The notes beneath the pieces are model-generated. The model searched no databases. It had not been told where the DNA came from and was given only the letters and a program-made list of their open reading frames with translations. From positions 33,834,175 through 33,898,174 of the forward strand of contig JAJKFL010000330.1 of the NCBI GenBank assembly GCA_021186555.1: DNA of 64,000 nt. The letters are read 5' to 3'. A program made the translations under genes and the position numbers. Each line of letters starts with the position of its first letter. The stretch's first letter is position 1. Shown in pieces: positions 30,893 through 45,689 of the stretch. Source of the DNA: Reticulitermes speratus. Its lineage: Eukaryota; Arthropoda; Insecta; Blattodea; Rhinotermitidae.

Positions 30893-33264
30893 TTGCAGGA
30901 GTGTGTAAGTAGAAGATGAACATACAAGCTCTGTGGAGTAGTTTCCTTCTTGACATATCTGAGATATAATCATGTACTTCCCCAGCTTTTATGGAAGGTT
31001 TGTAACAAAGTTTGGAAAACTCATAATTGCGAATCTGGGCTAGTGCAATAATTGTGTTTGTTTTGTGACACAGGAATCTTTACGTGCAGTAATTCATGAT
31101 AATATTCTGTAACAAAAGTTGTGTTCCAGAAAAGGTGCTTGTTGGCAGTCTTTAAATTAATTGTATTTCAAATCATTGCATTGTGATCACTGCTGGAATT
31201 GGGCATGTTGCTTGTTTGGAGGCCACAGCTCCACACTGTTGTGTTCTGGTGCCTACGTTACACGTAGCAGTATATTTGTCGCTTATTTGTATCAATTTCA
31301 TTTTTTCGCTGTGGCATGACTGGTATGAAGTGCCATGCAGCGTGATACAGAATCAGCAGGAAGGAAATGGTTCTTCTTAGAAGGTACAGACATTTGGTTA
31401 AGGTTAAATGTTTTTAGTTTTTATAGATTCCATACAGTGAATATGTGTTCAGTCTGATGAAGTTTACAATATGTAATTGCATAATTTCTATGCAGTGTCT
31501 CTTTGTATTATTTTTTTTTTTATTATTTGTGAGCATTTTGACTTATTTGTTGTGCTTTGCCAAGCATTGTGTCATATTCTACCATCCAGAACATGTCACG
31601 GAAGGTAGGCTTTGTTGAATCCCATGAAGTATAGAATACAGTGAATTCTGTTGAAAGACGCATTGTGAGCAGTACTGAAGGCTGCCACCTCTGCCTTGCT
31701 TGATACATCGAGTCTGTAACCACTTTAATGCAAAAGGTGAATATTCAGCTTGCAAGGAAGAAGGAAGTTTAACCATCAGTCTTTTATTTTATTATTTTAG
31801 TGATATTTGTGATAGCATTGTAAATGTTGAGTGCAGGGAATTATTGATTTGAAAGTCACAAAGAATGCATTATTAATATAAAATATACTGCTTATGGGCA
31901 ATGAATTATGAATTTATTAGTGATCACTGACATGCTGGCAGCACTGAAAGCTTGTAGGTAATTTAAGTGTCACTTTATCACAGATCACAGTAAAGAACAC
32001 GGTTAACTTTGTATGTAGTGCAGTACTCATTTATTTTATACACGTTTATCATCATGGGCAAAAGCTTATATTGTGAGCAGGAGAGCAAGGGAGAATGCGT
32101 GCTGCACGTATGATTGACACTCGTCTTCTGTTGCAGATGTATGCTCCACAGGTGTGATCCCTGGGAGTGCGGGAATTTGTGCATATAGTTCCTCAATAAT
32201 TTGACCCTGTGTGTATGGTTAAATGGACTGAACCTGTTTCCTGTTGGAAAATTTGTGGTCCAGAGATGTAGTTCCCAGACATGTGGGGTATTTTGCTGTT
32301 ACATTTCCTCAGAAATTTTGTCCTGTATATGTGGGGCAACTGATATTGAACCCCCCTGTTACTTATGTGCTTTGCCTTTAATATAAAGCTTAAACAATTT
32401 TCAAGACAACTTTGGATCATAATTTAAATGACTGTTTGAATATACACTTCTCTGGACTAGGCGTGCTGAAGGTGGCTTTAACGTTAATGAATCTTGCCAA
32501 TGTTCATATTTTAATAACTGATAACTATATTACTTTTGTTATGATATCTAGTGATCTCATATTGAGATAATGAAATCAAGCTGTGTCATATTTAAGTGTG
32601 AGTGTGTGTATGTGTAATATCCTGTGTCATTTATCTGTTCTGTAGCAGCTAACAATGAAATATCATATATATACATATGATACCATGAACTATTGTATTT
32701 TATCTGTGCTTATGTGTCAAGGTGGGATCCAGTAACATTATCTCAAAAGAGGGTGTTTTTCAAAATTAAGGTGATTATATGACACACGGACCTTGATATT
32801 ATATCTGTTAATTCATGATACTGATTTTATCTTCTTTCTTTATCAGTAGTTCCCAGTCATGCCTGTACCTATCACTCTTTGCACTGGACTGTTCCACATA
32901 CTTGAGATAATTTGCTGATCTTTATCCGGTTGATTTGTAAATTAAATGTTCTGATATTGCTGTTTGCAGATCTCTGTTTCCTGTGTATGTGGTAAATTGT
33001 GTGTCTGATGCATCAAGGTTGCTTGGCTGTGCTTTGTAAAATTCCCTTATGCTAAGACATTCATTTTGATTTTTATGCTGATATGGAGTGATGCTTTCAA
33101 AATCCCAACCCCCAGCAGCAGACAACCAAATGACATTGTTTAGAATTTTTTATAGTATTTACAACAAGAAGACCTGCAGTCTTCAGTATTTCTAAGATTC
33201 ATGTCAAGTGGTGGAAAATATTTTATGTCCATATGCAGCATTATGGCTTTTTTTAATAGTATTT
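30893..33264. other. Dicer 3' UTR and downstream DNA
   Basis: AT-rich, no recognisable coding sequence or repeat. At least the first part must be Dicer 3' UTR. The end of the transcript could not be set because no convincing AATAAA with a GT-rich downstream element was seen. Confidence 0.5.
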
Positions 33265-33606
33265 TTGCAAGTGTAGAACTGATGTCCTGCGTACTGTGTT
33301 CCATCTTGTTCTACAAGTGTAGAACTGATGTCCTGCGTACTGTGTTCCATCTTGCTGTTCTACAAGTGTAGAACTGATGTCCTGCGTACTGTGTTCCATC
33401 TTGCTGTTCTGCAAGTGTAGAACTGATGTCCTGCGTACTGTGTTCCATCTTGCTGTTCTACAAGTGTAGAACTGATGTCCTGCATACTGTGTTCCATCTT
33501 GCTGTTCTACAAGTGTAGAACTGATGTCCTGCGTACTGTGTTCCATCTTGCTGTTCTACAAGTGTAGAACTGATGTCCTGCGTACTGTGTTCCATCTTGC
33601 TGTTCT
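33265..33606. repeat. 49-bp minisatellite, about 7 copies
   Basis: Near-identical units containing GTAGAACTGATGTCCTGCGT and ACTGTGTTCCATCTTGCTGT. The first unit is 3 bp shorter. About 2.4 kb downstream of the Dicer stop. Open frames on the minus strand are by-products of the repeat. Confidence 0.95.
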
Positions 33607-34134
33607 GGTGCTTGCAGACGAATAATACGTTTTGGTGAAATTTTATTCTGTTTAGACATGGCAGGAAGAATCAGATGGATGTGTATGTGGTATTCTTATG
33701 GTCTGCCATGGAAGTTGTCATGGGAGCAGTACTTTTATTGAAGAAGATCATGCATTTGTATTTCTTTGTTTAACGTGAGATCCCTGTAATTGCGTTTTTC
33801 TTATTTACGGCACTTAGTTACTTAAAGGAGCAGAATCCATCATTTGACGTGGCAGTTTTTGTCTCCAATTTGAGGACAGTGTGTTCTGATGATATCCTTG
33901 TTCATTAACCTGTGTATTGATACAACTCGAATGACATTTGTAAAATAATCACCATATTTACCCACAAGTAAGATGATAGTGTTTTAAATTCATCATCTTA
34001 AAAATTGGGCTTACCTTTTAATCAGGTTCCGTATAGGTATTTTCCCAAAAAGTTTAGCAGTACCTTAACCCAGCATCATGGGGTATTCATTTAGGAAGGC
34101 AGTTTGGGCTTGTTAGACATTGGGAACAAAAATA

Positions 34135-34411
34135 CGAGGGTTATCCAGAAAGTAAAGATACAACACGGGCAGGATTTTTTATTTTAGTTTCCAACGCTGA
34201 TCGTCATAAAATATTGACGTTTTAAACTTCCTATTTTACCCTAGACGTCCCGCATTATGAATGTGAAAGGTTTTGTATAAATTTGTACAGCAGGGACTGT
34301 TAGTAATCCCTTACTTCCCCAATTTGACTTCAGCTCTGTAGAACTAAAGTTGTGATGGCAACCATAAATCACACTGAATTCTCTGTATCTTTACTTTCTG
34401 GATAACCCTCG
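34135..34411. mobile_element. mariner-type MITE
   Basis: A 277-bp element between TA dinucleotides (34133-34134, 34412-34413). Inverted ends are CGAGGGTTATCCAGAAAGTA and TACTTTCTGGATAACCCTCG, a pattern typical of mariner. No transposase frame remains. The ends match over about 27 bp, suggesting moderate to young age. Confidence 0.88.
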
Positions 34412-34869
34412 TACTTTGTATTGAAACAAATTGATGCATTATTTGCTGCAATTTGGAGACATCTCCATTCCGTTTGAAAAATGAATTTAATCCTAAAAAG
34501 AAGTATCCTTCAGTTATGTGAGATTGTTGAGGTGGTTAGTGTGCAGATTGCTGTGTTTTGGTATTTGGTATGTGATGCTGTATAGTTTGGTACACATGGA
34601 TGTGACTTACATATTCAGGGTTGAAGAATAAGTCACATGGGATGAAACAGTCCTTGATGCTGGATAAGGGAACAGGCTTGGGTTAGGATTAAATGAGAGG
34701 GAATGATGCAACTGGCATCTTGTGCTGAAAAGGGTCACACAGTAAGGAGTCAAACCATTTTAAGCAGTGACCCAGATGGGAATGTGGGACCCCAGGCCCT
34801 GGCTTCATATCCCATTAGACCTTGGTCTTCAGTCATATGAGATTTCACTTTTCATGATGGTGAAAATTT

Positions 34870-35045
34870 AGACTGTTCTGGGGGTATGATGCTGTGTGAT
34901 GTTAGGTCTTGTTAGCCATGTTTAGTCTAAAGATGGAGGCAGTGGCTTCCTCTGAAACGTTGGTAATCGGTTACACGGCTGCTTGGGGTCATAACACAGA
35001 AAGCCACAGTCTGAAACGCGATCCACCTGCTTGACTAAAAGTTTG
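34870..35045 (+). repeat. Foldback-family repeat
   Basis: Contains aaagatggaggcagtggctt, CCTCTGAAACGTTGGTAATC and a trailing region 'gcttggggtcataacacaga'. The best preserved core of the family in this window. Confidence 0.65.
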
Positions 35046-37366
35046 AAATAATGAAGTCAGTTTCTTTAGGTCGGATTGTACCTAATCACACACTCTTAGT
35101 CAGTTGTGCAGTTAACAGCTCCTGCTAGCATTGCCATTATTGCTGTTATACAAATACGCAATGTCGAATGAACAAAATTATCACATAGCTGTCAGTCACA
35201 ATAATGCATCTGCTGTTCACTGTAATGTAGAATGTACTTGCCACAGTTTTGCCTATGTTAGACATTAATTAACTGTTCTAAACTCCAATCTGATTATTAC
35301 TTTCAAATATGCATATTTTATTTCATTTCATGTTTATTAATGATGCTGACATTTACAAAGATTAAATTTCTGCAACTTTGTTGCTTCAAGATTCAAAACA
35401 TATGCACAGTCGGTGCTGTGTCGTGGTTTGTGTGCAATGTCAGCTAGTGACAGTGCTGTACGTCATGGTGTACAATATCTAATCCCTTGCGTGTGATCCG
35501 AAGACAAGTTACACGATACACGAAGTGCATGTTATAGTTTTTAATACTGTAGCACTTTGTGAAAAGAAGCAAAGATGATGCCACAAGTAGACACACGCAT
35601 CTCAGAATTATTTTGTTCCCAAAGTCATTAAAACATTTTTAATACAACTGCTTGGGCTGCAGTAGATTGGTGTATAGAAGACAGACATGAACAGGTAGTA
35701 GTGTGTTAGAAGCATCTGAAATGTATGCAAGTCTGCAACCTTACTGCATCAGTCATAACAATACTTTAATTGGATTACAGAACTACACTTGGGTCATTAT
35801 GACACTTCATCATGGTTTGTGTCAACTGTAAAGTGTCCATAAATGCAGCTTTTAGTTTGTGACACTTATGTTTATCAGTAGTAGTGTGATGTTTTTTAGT
35901 TATTGTAACAACCATTTAACAATCACAGATTAGTAATAGCAATGATTGCTTATAAAATATTATTAACTAGTGTTAGGTTAATCTAAACAATTCTAAGTTT
36001 TTGCAGTTTTTATATTTTATTGCAGTAATTGTAAGTGTTGTGTTTTCTTTGTGTTGAAAGGAGTACTGGAACATTATTATCATGATCAGAGTGTTGACTT
36101 CTATATTGTCTGTAGTTTTAATTATTTGTAGACACATTGCTTTACTTTGGTAGCTCACATCAGGATGCTTTAGCAGTAACACTCAGCACTACATTCAAAT
36201 CTTGGCCATGCTGCAAGCCATCCTGGCCAACGATTTTCCTGTTCTTATCAGTACCTCTAGGTGAATGCCGTGACCACCTCCTTTGAAATCCTTAGTTACT
36301 CTATGTTTGTGATTAGCTTCACTTCTTATTCAGCTTTCTGTATTCGAAATGGTGCCGTTACATTACCTACAAATGCATCATTTCCTTTTGTAGGTCATCT
36401 CAAATACCTTTGAATTTTGAAATGTCATTACATGCCAGTGCAGCTTTGATAACATGACTGTTTCCTCCTCAGAATATTACTAAGGCAATATTCTAAGGCA
36501 AACATGAAGTTTGGAAATTGGAATATCATGTATTATCAGAATAAAACTGGCCAGGAAGTTGCGCTGTCAAAATGCTGGCCTGAGGGTAGGCTATAAGCCT
36601 CAGACCTCCTCCTTTTTCTCCTCCTACTCCCTCTCTTCCTCAAAACCAAGAAATAATTCACTAGGGCCAGCGCCTGTGTTGCTGAGACTCAGAACTGATC
36701 AGATCAAGTCTTCAGTTCCATCAGCTTCAATTCTTATCACAAAATGTAGAGATTTAAGAGACATAACTGGAACTCTTTTATTTGTTTATAAAGTCAGATT
36801 TTAACAAAAATTTGTAAACCGCCAAGTTCTTTATGGAATATTTTATCAGTAGTCCTTGATTGGAAATATGCAGATGCAGATGAATATTAAACTGATTTCT
36901 TGTCAGGGGGTAATGGCACTGCTGTAATTATGTTCAGTTCTCAAAGTTTGTGTTTGATAATGATCAATAGACTGTAACTTTAGGACCTCGCTGCTGTAGA
37001 AAAATGCATTACAAAGCACTGCTTTCATTCGTCTTATTACTGCAGTGCCAAATGATTCTGGTTTTAGTAGCACACCTTTTGCTTTTCTTTGATTTTGTAA
37101 GATGGGACTTTGAAAACTGATTGTGGGAGCTTAATGAAAGTGAAATAATCAGATTTGTAGGTGTCTGTACTTTGTGTTCAGTATCAGGCATTGTCTTAAA
37201 GCTGGACATGAGGGCAGAGGCTACTGGGCAGTTCAGTTCATTATCATTTGGAGGGGAGTTTGTAATTTAATCCCTGTTAAAACATTTTTGTAGACCATTT
37301 TAAATTCCATTAAATTCATCCAGTTTTACAGCTCGTTGATTGAGGAAAGCTGATCTAAAGTGTCTA
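35046..37366. other. Intergenic, nothing recognised
   Basis: AT-rich sequence with only short, unconvincing open frames on either strand. I see no repeat structure that I can name. Confidence 0.5.
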
Positions 37367-37540
37367 CTGTATTTACCTGAATATAAGATGACCCTGCATG
37401 TAAAACAACCCACATTCACAACCTTCAGTTCTCAGGAAAATACCTATGCAGATTATGTCTAATTTTGTGCATGGGTATAAGGCCCCCCCCCATTATGTTT
37501 TATTTGATGAGGTGGGAAAATATTGTTGGGGTAAATGTGG
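37367..37540. mobile_element. TIR element with CTGTATTTACC ends
   Basis: A 174-bp element between TA dinucleotides (37365-37366, 37541-37542). The left end is CTGTATTTACCTGAATATAA and the right end GGGGTAAATGTGG. It contains a C run at about 37484-37492 and resembles the older element in Dicer intron 8. Confidence 0.65.
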
Positions 37541-38395
37541 TATTAGGACACAAATTTTTCGTGACCAGATGAAACACATATTTTGAAAGTCTTCATAAAT
37601 CAGGAACCATTAAACCAGCCAGGAGGAATGATATGTGTGATTAACTGAATGCCCCAAATTATGAAATTACCTGAGAAAGGTCAAGACAGACTCATGAGCA
37701 AGCCATTTGTTGTTTCAGTGTGTCTCAGGAGTCAGGCTCCTTATTAATTCACAATAGTGTAGCTACACATTCTTTATTATTTTGTCTTTCTTACTTCAGA
37801 GGAATTTGAAATGACCCACTGGAGTGAGTCCCTCCGGTTCTGACAGCTGTCAAGACTGTGACATCCACAGACTGTAGTATTTGTGTATGCTAATAGATAA
37901 TACTGATTTCTCTTGTGAGTGTTACATACAAAGTCATGTGGTTGAACATGACAGATTTTGATCAGTTTTGCTGTGATGTTACAAAAACAGTTTTAATCAA
38001 AATTGTTTTTAAAAATTAAGATATAAAATATTGTGGACATAACATTCGTACATCATGTGTTTATCCGCCTTGCTTCTGACACTGTATAGTATTTCACTTT
38101 TTTCTTCTGACATCCACAGCTTGCAGGTGTTTCTCATAACAAAGTTCCCTAGTTGACAGTATTTTATGTATATATTTTTCCAAAACATCTTTTTAAATCA
38201 GGTCAATCAATGCAAGATATTGCTTAGTTAAAAGTACGATGACAGTGAGTGGCCAAACTCAGTAATCTCCTCCTTAATGTGGCCTGCATTCATCAGTGTT
38301 GCAATATGTGCAGAAATAAATAATTATTGGCAAGCATGTATTTGCATCAAGTTTCCCCCATTATGGTCAAATAGTGCAACTCAAATAAAGAAGTC

Positions 38396-38516
38396 TTTCA
38401 AGGGACGGAGGATTAGGGACTCCTTAAGCGGGAAGACTTATTAAGAGGGAAGCTTATTAAAAGCAATAGGATTTCGGGACTTTAAAAATCAGACTTCTTA
38501 TCCGGGTTCTACTGTA
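38396..38516. mobile_element. Tigger-type fragment
   Basis: The right end reads tccgggttctactgta, matching a CAGTAGAACCCGGA terminus followed by TA. The left end is not visible. Interior repeats of 'actccttaagcggga' type. Confidence 0.4.
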
Positions 38517-40569
38517 TAATCATTGCCACAGCTGCCCTATAATCACATAAGAAATCAGTTATTTTTATTGTCTCGTAGCCATCTTACTTGTGAACGTACA
38601 GTGAACTTCGTTGGTGTATTAGCTGAAACAAATAATGAGGATTGTGCATTTTGCTGTGTTCAGACATGACCAAATACAAACTTACCATTAGATAAATAAC
38701 AAGCATTTTACTTGACCTCACACATGTATCAGATTCAGTGTAAGAAGGTGTATAAGGCAGTGGCATGTTGAGAAGTTAGGCTCTGAACTATAAGTGAAAT
38801 GTTATAGTTTAATATCTATTTGCACTGAAGCCATAGACCCTGTGTTCATATGTGACCAAGTCACAACAAGCCCTCTGCTCTCAAGAACTGGGACCGAACC
38901 TCCTGTTTAACACCATCTACATGTTTGTGGGGACTGCAGTTTACACAGTTCCTTGAGTGAGTGGGGTTGGCACTGACACTTTGTGCAGGAGTTTGAAAAC
39001 AGCCTTCAACTTCTGTTGTTTCTTGTTGGAGGTTGTTTTCCACTGCACTGGATGTTTTAAATTGCCCTCAGATAGAGGTTAAAATAATAATTGTATAGTA
39101 ATTAACTAGCTGTAATGTTGAAAATGAGTTACTTGGGAAGCAAAATCGCAGATGAACACTATCAAGATCATATGCGAAAGTGTTTTTGCTCCCAAATTCT
39201 CGGCAAGTAGAGTATCTCTGTGTTGTAGTTCTTTGTTCTGTGCAATTGTACAGTGAACAATATTTATATTGGGCACAAAGGAAAAGCATGTAGAGAGATG
39301 CTTATTACACTGCAGTTTAGAATGTACTAAGTGTAGTATGTACGTATGAAGCCACGTGTCTCATTCTAAGGAATTGACAGAATGTCGAAGTATTTGCAGC
39401 ACACAGACTATGCTTCAAGCTGATTAATTTTGATTAGTCTGCTGTGTTGTTAGGACTGGATCACGTGCTGACGTGATGTACCAAAATGCTAGGTGTGCAT
39501 GCGTGTATGTGTGTCAGGTTTCCCACCCGAAGGATGTGTAATATCTGATATACCATCAGTTGAAGTTAATGCATTTAAAGTACCACTAGATAAAACTGAC
39601 AAAGAATGTTCAAATACACTTTGAGATGCAGTTTAAGGTTCAAACATCAGTGAATATTAAGATTTATGGCCTTTCACTGTTAAAGTAAATAGCTATAGAA
39701 ATTCTTTCTCCACTTCCTTCCTGTTTCAGAAAAGTTGAATTAACTCTGTCATGCGTATTGCAGTGTAATGAGTGTCAGGTCATGATAGAAGCATGACACA
39801 GTGCCAAGATTTATTCCCCATTTCATTATAGTGATTCTTACAAAGCCCTGTTATGGATATTTTCACAGTATTATTTTATACATTATGTAGCTATAGATGA
39901 CATGAGTAGCATTATAAGTAGTTTAGCACATGTTGCTTAGCAGTAGTAAGTATATTTAATGCTTCTTGATCAGATCCCAGAGATTCAGGGTTTATGTGAA
40001 TTTACTTTTATCAGTTACATTAGAATTATATGAGATTTCATGTATGTTATATAAAAGTAAATAATGTAGAATGTTCTTTGTATTCAGTGTTATAACTGAG
40101 ATATATCATTATAATTAATAAGCGATGAGAGATGCTGCTGTGCGTGTAACAACCAGGATAATCTTGTAATGGTATATTTCAAGTTAAGAAGTTGAAAAAT
40201 TTGGAATGTCCGTGACCCTTCAAAACAAATTTCGTTTGAGAAATATTTAAAAATTAGGTTCACGTCTCATAGAAAACACACAGAGTATCATAAATACCTG
40301 CTGTTTAAATAAATTATGGTGTTTTGCAACTTTGTAGGCTTTCTCAGCAGTGTAAGTGAGGTTTCTGCTCTTGTGGGATATGATGCCACATGATATCCCA
40401 GAAGAACAGAAACAATTGCTGTTCACTCTGAGAACTGTATGACATTTGTCCATACACTGTGTGAAATGGATAATGTTTTAATGTTAAAGCAGGTGGTAAA
40501 TTTAATTACCACTCTGATTTAAAGGGTTAAAAGCCAAATATGTAATCATTTGTTGACATGTTTCATAAA

Positions 40570-40900
40570 ACAATTTTTGGTACATTCATGACCAAAAGTA
40601 GCAAAAATGTGCATATGAACTTCCATGTCTGCCTGCCTGTCTGTCAAATCAACTTGATAACTGCTAAATGGATTTTCATGCAATTTTTATATGTGGTACT
40701 CTTTGCTGAAATTTGTTGACTTCATATATTTCTGGTTAAAATCAGTCAGAAATAGCAGACACTTAGCATAAAGGACAACAAGCATTGCAACATTCATCCC
40801 AAGTATAACAAACTGAGAAATTGTTCAAACAAATTTAAAGGAAAGTGAACCATGCATTTATGCCTTTCACTTTTTCATAAGTTTTGCAGTTTTCAAGATA
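40570..40900 (+). repeat. Dispersed repeat, weak third copy
   Basis: Has ctgcctgcctgtctgtc, ggattttcatgcaatttt and other landmarks in the same order as 5215-5610, but is strongly diverged. Confidence 0.4.
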
Positions 40901-40924
40901 GTTTTACATACAAGTTATTTATTT

Positions 40925-41105
40925 ATTCTGGGATGTAACATGGCATAGGTTGGTAGTTGGTTGCTGAAGTTTCAGGATAACCTGTCAGTCCCATCTTCAA
41001 GTGTCATGCAGTCCAAGGAGGACTGCTTGACCAACCGATACCACATAACATCCCAGAAGAGGGAAGGCCTCAACCACACCGCATTGGAAGCCTGAAATCT
41101 CGCAC
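40925..41105 (+). repeat. Foldback-family repeat
   Basis: Contains ctgggatgtaacatggcata (left-arm type), gctgaagtttcaggataacc, a cccatcttcaag segment and ACATAACATCCCAGAAGAGG (right arm). Both arms are present but diverged. Confidence 0.6.
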
Positions 41106-44100
41106 GTAATTTTATGCTGTGTCATATTATAGAACCAATGGGCTGATTTTGCCACTGCTTTGCTCCCCCTTCTTTTCTGTGCTGTTTATCAGAGGCAGAA
41201 TAACAACTTAGCATTCACAAAATAAAAATAATAGTAACAGTAACCGCTGTAATTATTATGATTTGTGTACACTTTCAAATGTTTTAGTTTTTAAAATAGA
41301 CATGGTTCCCAATGCATCAAAATGTTAACAGTTTGAAATGTTCATTTATAGTTGCATTATGAAAGCTGGAACTTCAGTCTGCAAACAAATGCAAACAAAT
41401 GCAAACAAATGTAAACAATGTAAACAAATGAAGTAACCATATTGTTTCATCATGTATCAATACAAGAATCGGTATTTTGAATGGTGTAAATTAGGTTGCC
41501 ATGTCTAATGTTTTTTTTTTCTTTGTCTGCCTACACACACTGCTCTGCTACTGTCAGATTATTAATAAAAATGATGTAAGAGTGTAACTGGTTTAATATT
41601 GTAATTGTACTTTCCTGCATTAGATTTTTATGGCTGCCTTGAATGTGGCATCTCAACATAGAAAATTAGTTTTATAACTCTCCCGAAAAATAAATGTATG
41701 CACGTAATTGGTGTATAAATAAGGCTGTTCATCGTGAGGTGCTTCCAGGCCTTTGGTTTTATGTAGTGATACTTTACATTGCAGTTTTCCAAATACTGAT
41801 ATATGATGGCTTCTGTGACCTTTCAGTATCACCATTGGATGCATTAAATCATTGCCTTGGTCAGCCATCTGTCTAGGGAAAAACTGAAGTTGCTGATTAA
41901 CAAAAATTATAACATGTGAATCTTAACAGAGTGTTGTTATTGTAAGACATTTCAATTCTTCCTTATACTGTACCAAGAACAAGGCAGCATGGGTCTGTTC
42001 CAAGGTTCAAAACTGCGTGAACTCTCTCTTCTCTCATTGTCCAATTTCTGGGCCTGTAATAAAATGTCCTGCTTAGAAGTCTTTTATCTTTTGTCCCCTG
42101 CAAATGATTTTTGCACTTCAAATGTTGGCAGTATTGTTTGTTTCCTTCCTGCCTCCTTTCCTCCCCTTATAATCAGTAGGCACAGATTATTTAATAGCTG
42201 TGACTGTTTGAATTGTTACATCATATACTAAAGATGTTTTCAATAGTCCTGCTTTTCCTCCATTTTACGTATGTGGACTTTGTGAATTCCATTCCATACA
42301 CAGCCATGTGTTAAACATAATAGAAATGTATGTTCAGTGAAAACTGAAGAGTTTATCTTTCATATTATATATATATATACACACACACACAATTGTTCAG
42401 TAAAATAATGCTGTTTATACGCATATTTGAAACTGTCAGCAACGTGTTCCGTTCTTGAGGAGACCATGAATGTAAAGGCATTTCAGTCATTATATTTTTT
42501 TTACTGAAAAACTTAGAGATATGTATGTAATGTCTGCTTAGAAAATGTTGCGATTGTCTTGTGTTTAGTTCTGTGATACTGAACCCGGTGCACGCCTTGA
42601 CCTGATACTATAGCCTGGTACAGGCCCTGTCCTTTTCACTAATGCCCCTCCATTGGTTCCTATTCAGCCCTCTTTTGTTCCATCCATCGATTCCAAGAAT
42701 TTGCAAGTCTCATTTAGTACTGTCTAGCCACCTTCTGCTCAATTTCGCTATTTTTCTAGTCCCCCCCCCCCCCCCCCCCTAAGCATTTCGTAGTGACAGC
42801 TTCCACCTATGTGGCAGTTTCATTGTGGTCAGCACTTTATTCATTATACTGTATTATGTATTTTTTCCCATTCAGTTGCATCTACTTCATTCTGTTCGGC
42901 AATTGTATTATCTGTTGTGTGAGATCTCGTATTCTTTAACTGTCTTACCACAAGCAACGTTTAGCTGAAACACATAGCACAGGTGTAGGGTCATATTCTT
43001 CTGCATCTTCAGATATGATCTTCACATGTTGCATGCAGGAGTTTCTTGAAATGTTGATTCCACCTATTTACACCTCATTGTTATCAGTAATTAATTTTGC
43101 ATCTGAATTTCTGTATTCCTTCATGGCAATTGTGCTGTTTTTACTTTGATTTAAATTCCTACTTCATATTCGTAACTAACCAATAAAATGTTGGAAATTA
43201 ATTCTTTTATTTATCCAATTGTTCTTCTTGATCCAAGTTATTTTTCCTGCTCTGCATTTTCTTCCATTTTTTGTTCTTTGCATTCCTTGGCTGCATTTCT
43301 GATTTGTCTCTGAGTCATAGCTCTCTGTGTGTGCTTCTGTTCAGTTGTAGCTCACCACATACATCGTCATCATCATCTTGATTTTCCTATTCTTAGTAAC
43401 TAGTTAATTACAATGAGCTGACACCAGTTTCAGTACTCCGTGTCACACTGCAGCTGTGATCATTCTACTGAGTCATATTCAGTGAAAGTGTTGTGAAAGC
43501 TGGTCGCTCTTTTAGATGTGCTTTGTGAAGCATAGCTTTTCAGTCTGTGAGTTTTTATGGTGAAAGTGAGGAACACTGCTGTTATGTGTTCTTCATACCT
43601 GCTGTTACCAATATAAGAGCGCCTCCTAAATACGAAGTCTGAGAAGAGGCTTAGTCTTTATCCAGAATCAAGGTGTTCCAAAGTGTAAAACATTCACTGA
43701 ATTACTGGTGACAGTTTTGGGGTTTAATGTACCATGTTGGTTATCAGTGTTTCAGAGGAGCCTGCTGTCACCATTCTGAATAATGGTAATGATGCTGATG
43801 GCGATAATCAGTGAACAATACAGACTTTCTTCAGGCTCCTGTTAGTCCCTATTTCTTAGGTTCAGATGTACTGTTTAGCATCCTGTGATCAAAACCTGTA
43901 GTCCCTTAGGAGAAGAGACCAAGTTTCACACCCACACAAAGCAACTAGTAAAATTACAATTGGAAGGCAATAGATTTTGAACTGAATGGTAACAAACAAA
44001 CATTCCCCAATTTAATATGCTCTTAATTTATTTGTGAATGTGATTCAAATTTGTTATGGTCATTATCAAGTAATCTAAATGTTTTGAACACTTTATTACC

Positions 44101-45689
44101 TGTCTTTATGTTACGATTTTTTCCTGCAATATGTACACAGCTTTCTGTGTGTAGATCAGCCTGCTTGTTACTGTCCAATCAACCATCTGTGTGCTTGTTC
44201 ATAGTACTCTATTTATATTTCCTTGTTCTCTCTGACGGACTCCTATAATGAAGTTCTCTGGATTTTTAAGGAGATTAGTGTCATAACTTTTTCTCATTAT
44301 TTCTGGCAATGTAGAAACTTTTATCTAGTATTTATTGCAATCACAGTGACCTGAGGTACACGTGACTTTCAAGTACGTGAACAGCTGGTTTGAATCCCAC
44401 TTGAGAGACATCTATGTTGTGCAGCAGTCACTAGTCTTCCAACCAAAGAATCTTGCCAAATGTCTAAAAGGATTCATACTTCAGAAGTTACTTGCAAATC
44501 AGAACAGGCCGAATTGAGATCCTTGGCTATAATGAATGGTAATGCACTCTGTGTGTTGTATTTTGTATTAATTAAGTGCAAATCTTCACTATCTGAGGGC
44601 ATAAAGTGTTGTGTTCTTGCTAGGCAAGGATTTGAGTGAAGGAAGAATGACTGAAACTTCGGCACTTATTCATAACTTCTCCAGGATAAAAAATAAATTT
44701 TAATGTAAATATTGTACCAAAACTCCATCATCATCATGATGAACGTTTTAAGGTTAGATTATTAATCCTTTGGTGCCTAATGTCACGATATACCTGTCAT
44801 GCAGTGTGATGCTCAAAATGCCGAACGTCAGGTACATATGACGGCCATTTAACAGACCTCCTTATGCAGCTCTCATTTAAATTCTGGTCTCCTGCATATC
44901 GCACTGGGCATTTAATTCTGACAGTAATGGCTTAAGATCTGTTCTTACGAATTGTAAGGTGGTCTTAATCCCTTCATCACTGTTTTGGTCACCCGAAGTC
45001 TCGTTATCTCCTCAATCAATAAAAGATTTCCAACTGTAGATGATAGTGTTTTTTTTTTTCAAGTTTTTCCAAAAGATTTGCAATTTTGTTGGTGTCTTTT
45101 GATTTGGTGATATTGTAATTCCTGCAGCACTCTAATCATGTTGCAGTGGTTGCAATAAACACATTTGTATTACATGTACTTTCTGCGATGATCTTTGATT
45201 TAGAATCCAAATTTCACTCTCATGTCAAATGTGTATACCAAAACTGTATTTTCCTTTAACAGTTTGTACACCTGTGTATAGTCATAGATAATATTTCCCA
45301 AACTTGTGTTGCTTAGTAGCATTAAATATGGTAGAAATGTTCATTAATGAAGCTCATATGAAATATCTGTCTTATGTAAATACATTTGTTCATTCTCAGT
45401 AATGAGATCACTTCGTTATCTGACTGGCTCAGTACTCATAAATGCATTGACAAACTTCTTTAGATTAGATTATCTGTATCCATTGTAGAGTCAACTTATG
45501 TGATCAGATTTATTTCCATGATAACACAGGAAAATGCTGTGCTCATGATCACAGAAAATTTCAAAGTGTGATACAGAATTCAAATATTCCTACATTGCCT
45601 AAAATGGGATTATCAGAATTCTTAGTTCAAGGAATGAGTTGCTTGTAGTAAGATACAGTGGAGACTCTCTATCCATAGACTGTGGTCAT
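41106..45689. other. Intergenic, mostly unrecognised
   Basis: AT-rich. A TA/CA microsatellite lies at about 42367-42391 and a C homopolymer of about 18 at 42762-42779. At 44773 a TTAATCCTTTGGTGCC start suggests a decayed piggyBac-like MITE, but I could not find its other end. No gene recognised. Confidence 0.5.

Noticed and set aside
33253-33546. 97-codon minus-strand frame with repeated histidine/tryptophan text
   Set aside because: By-product of the 49-bp minisatellite.
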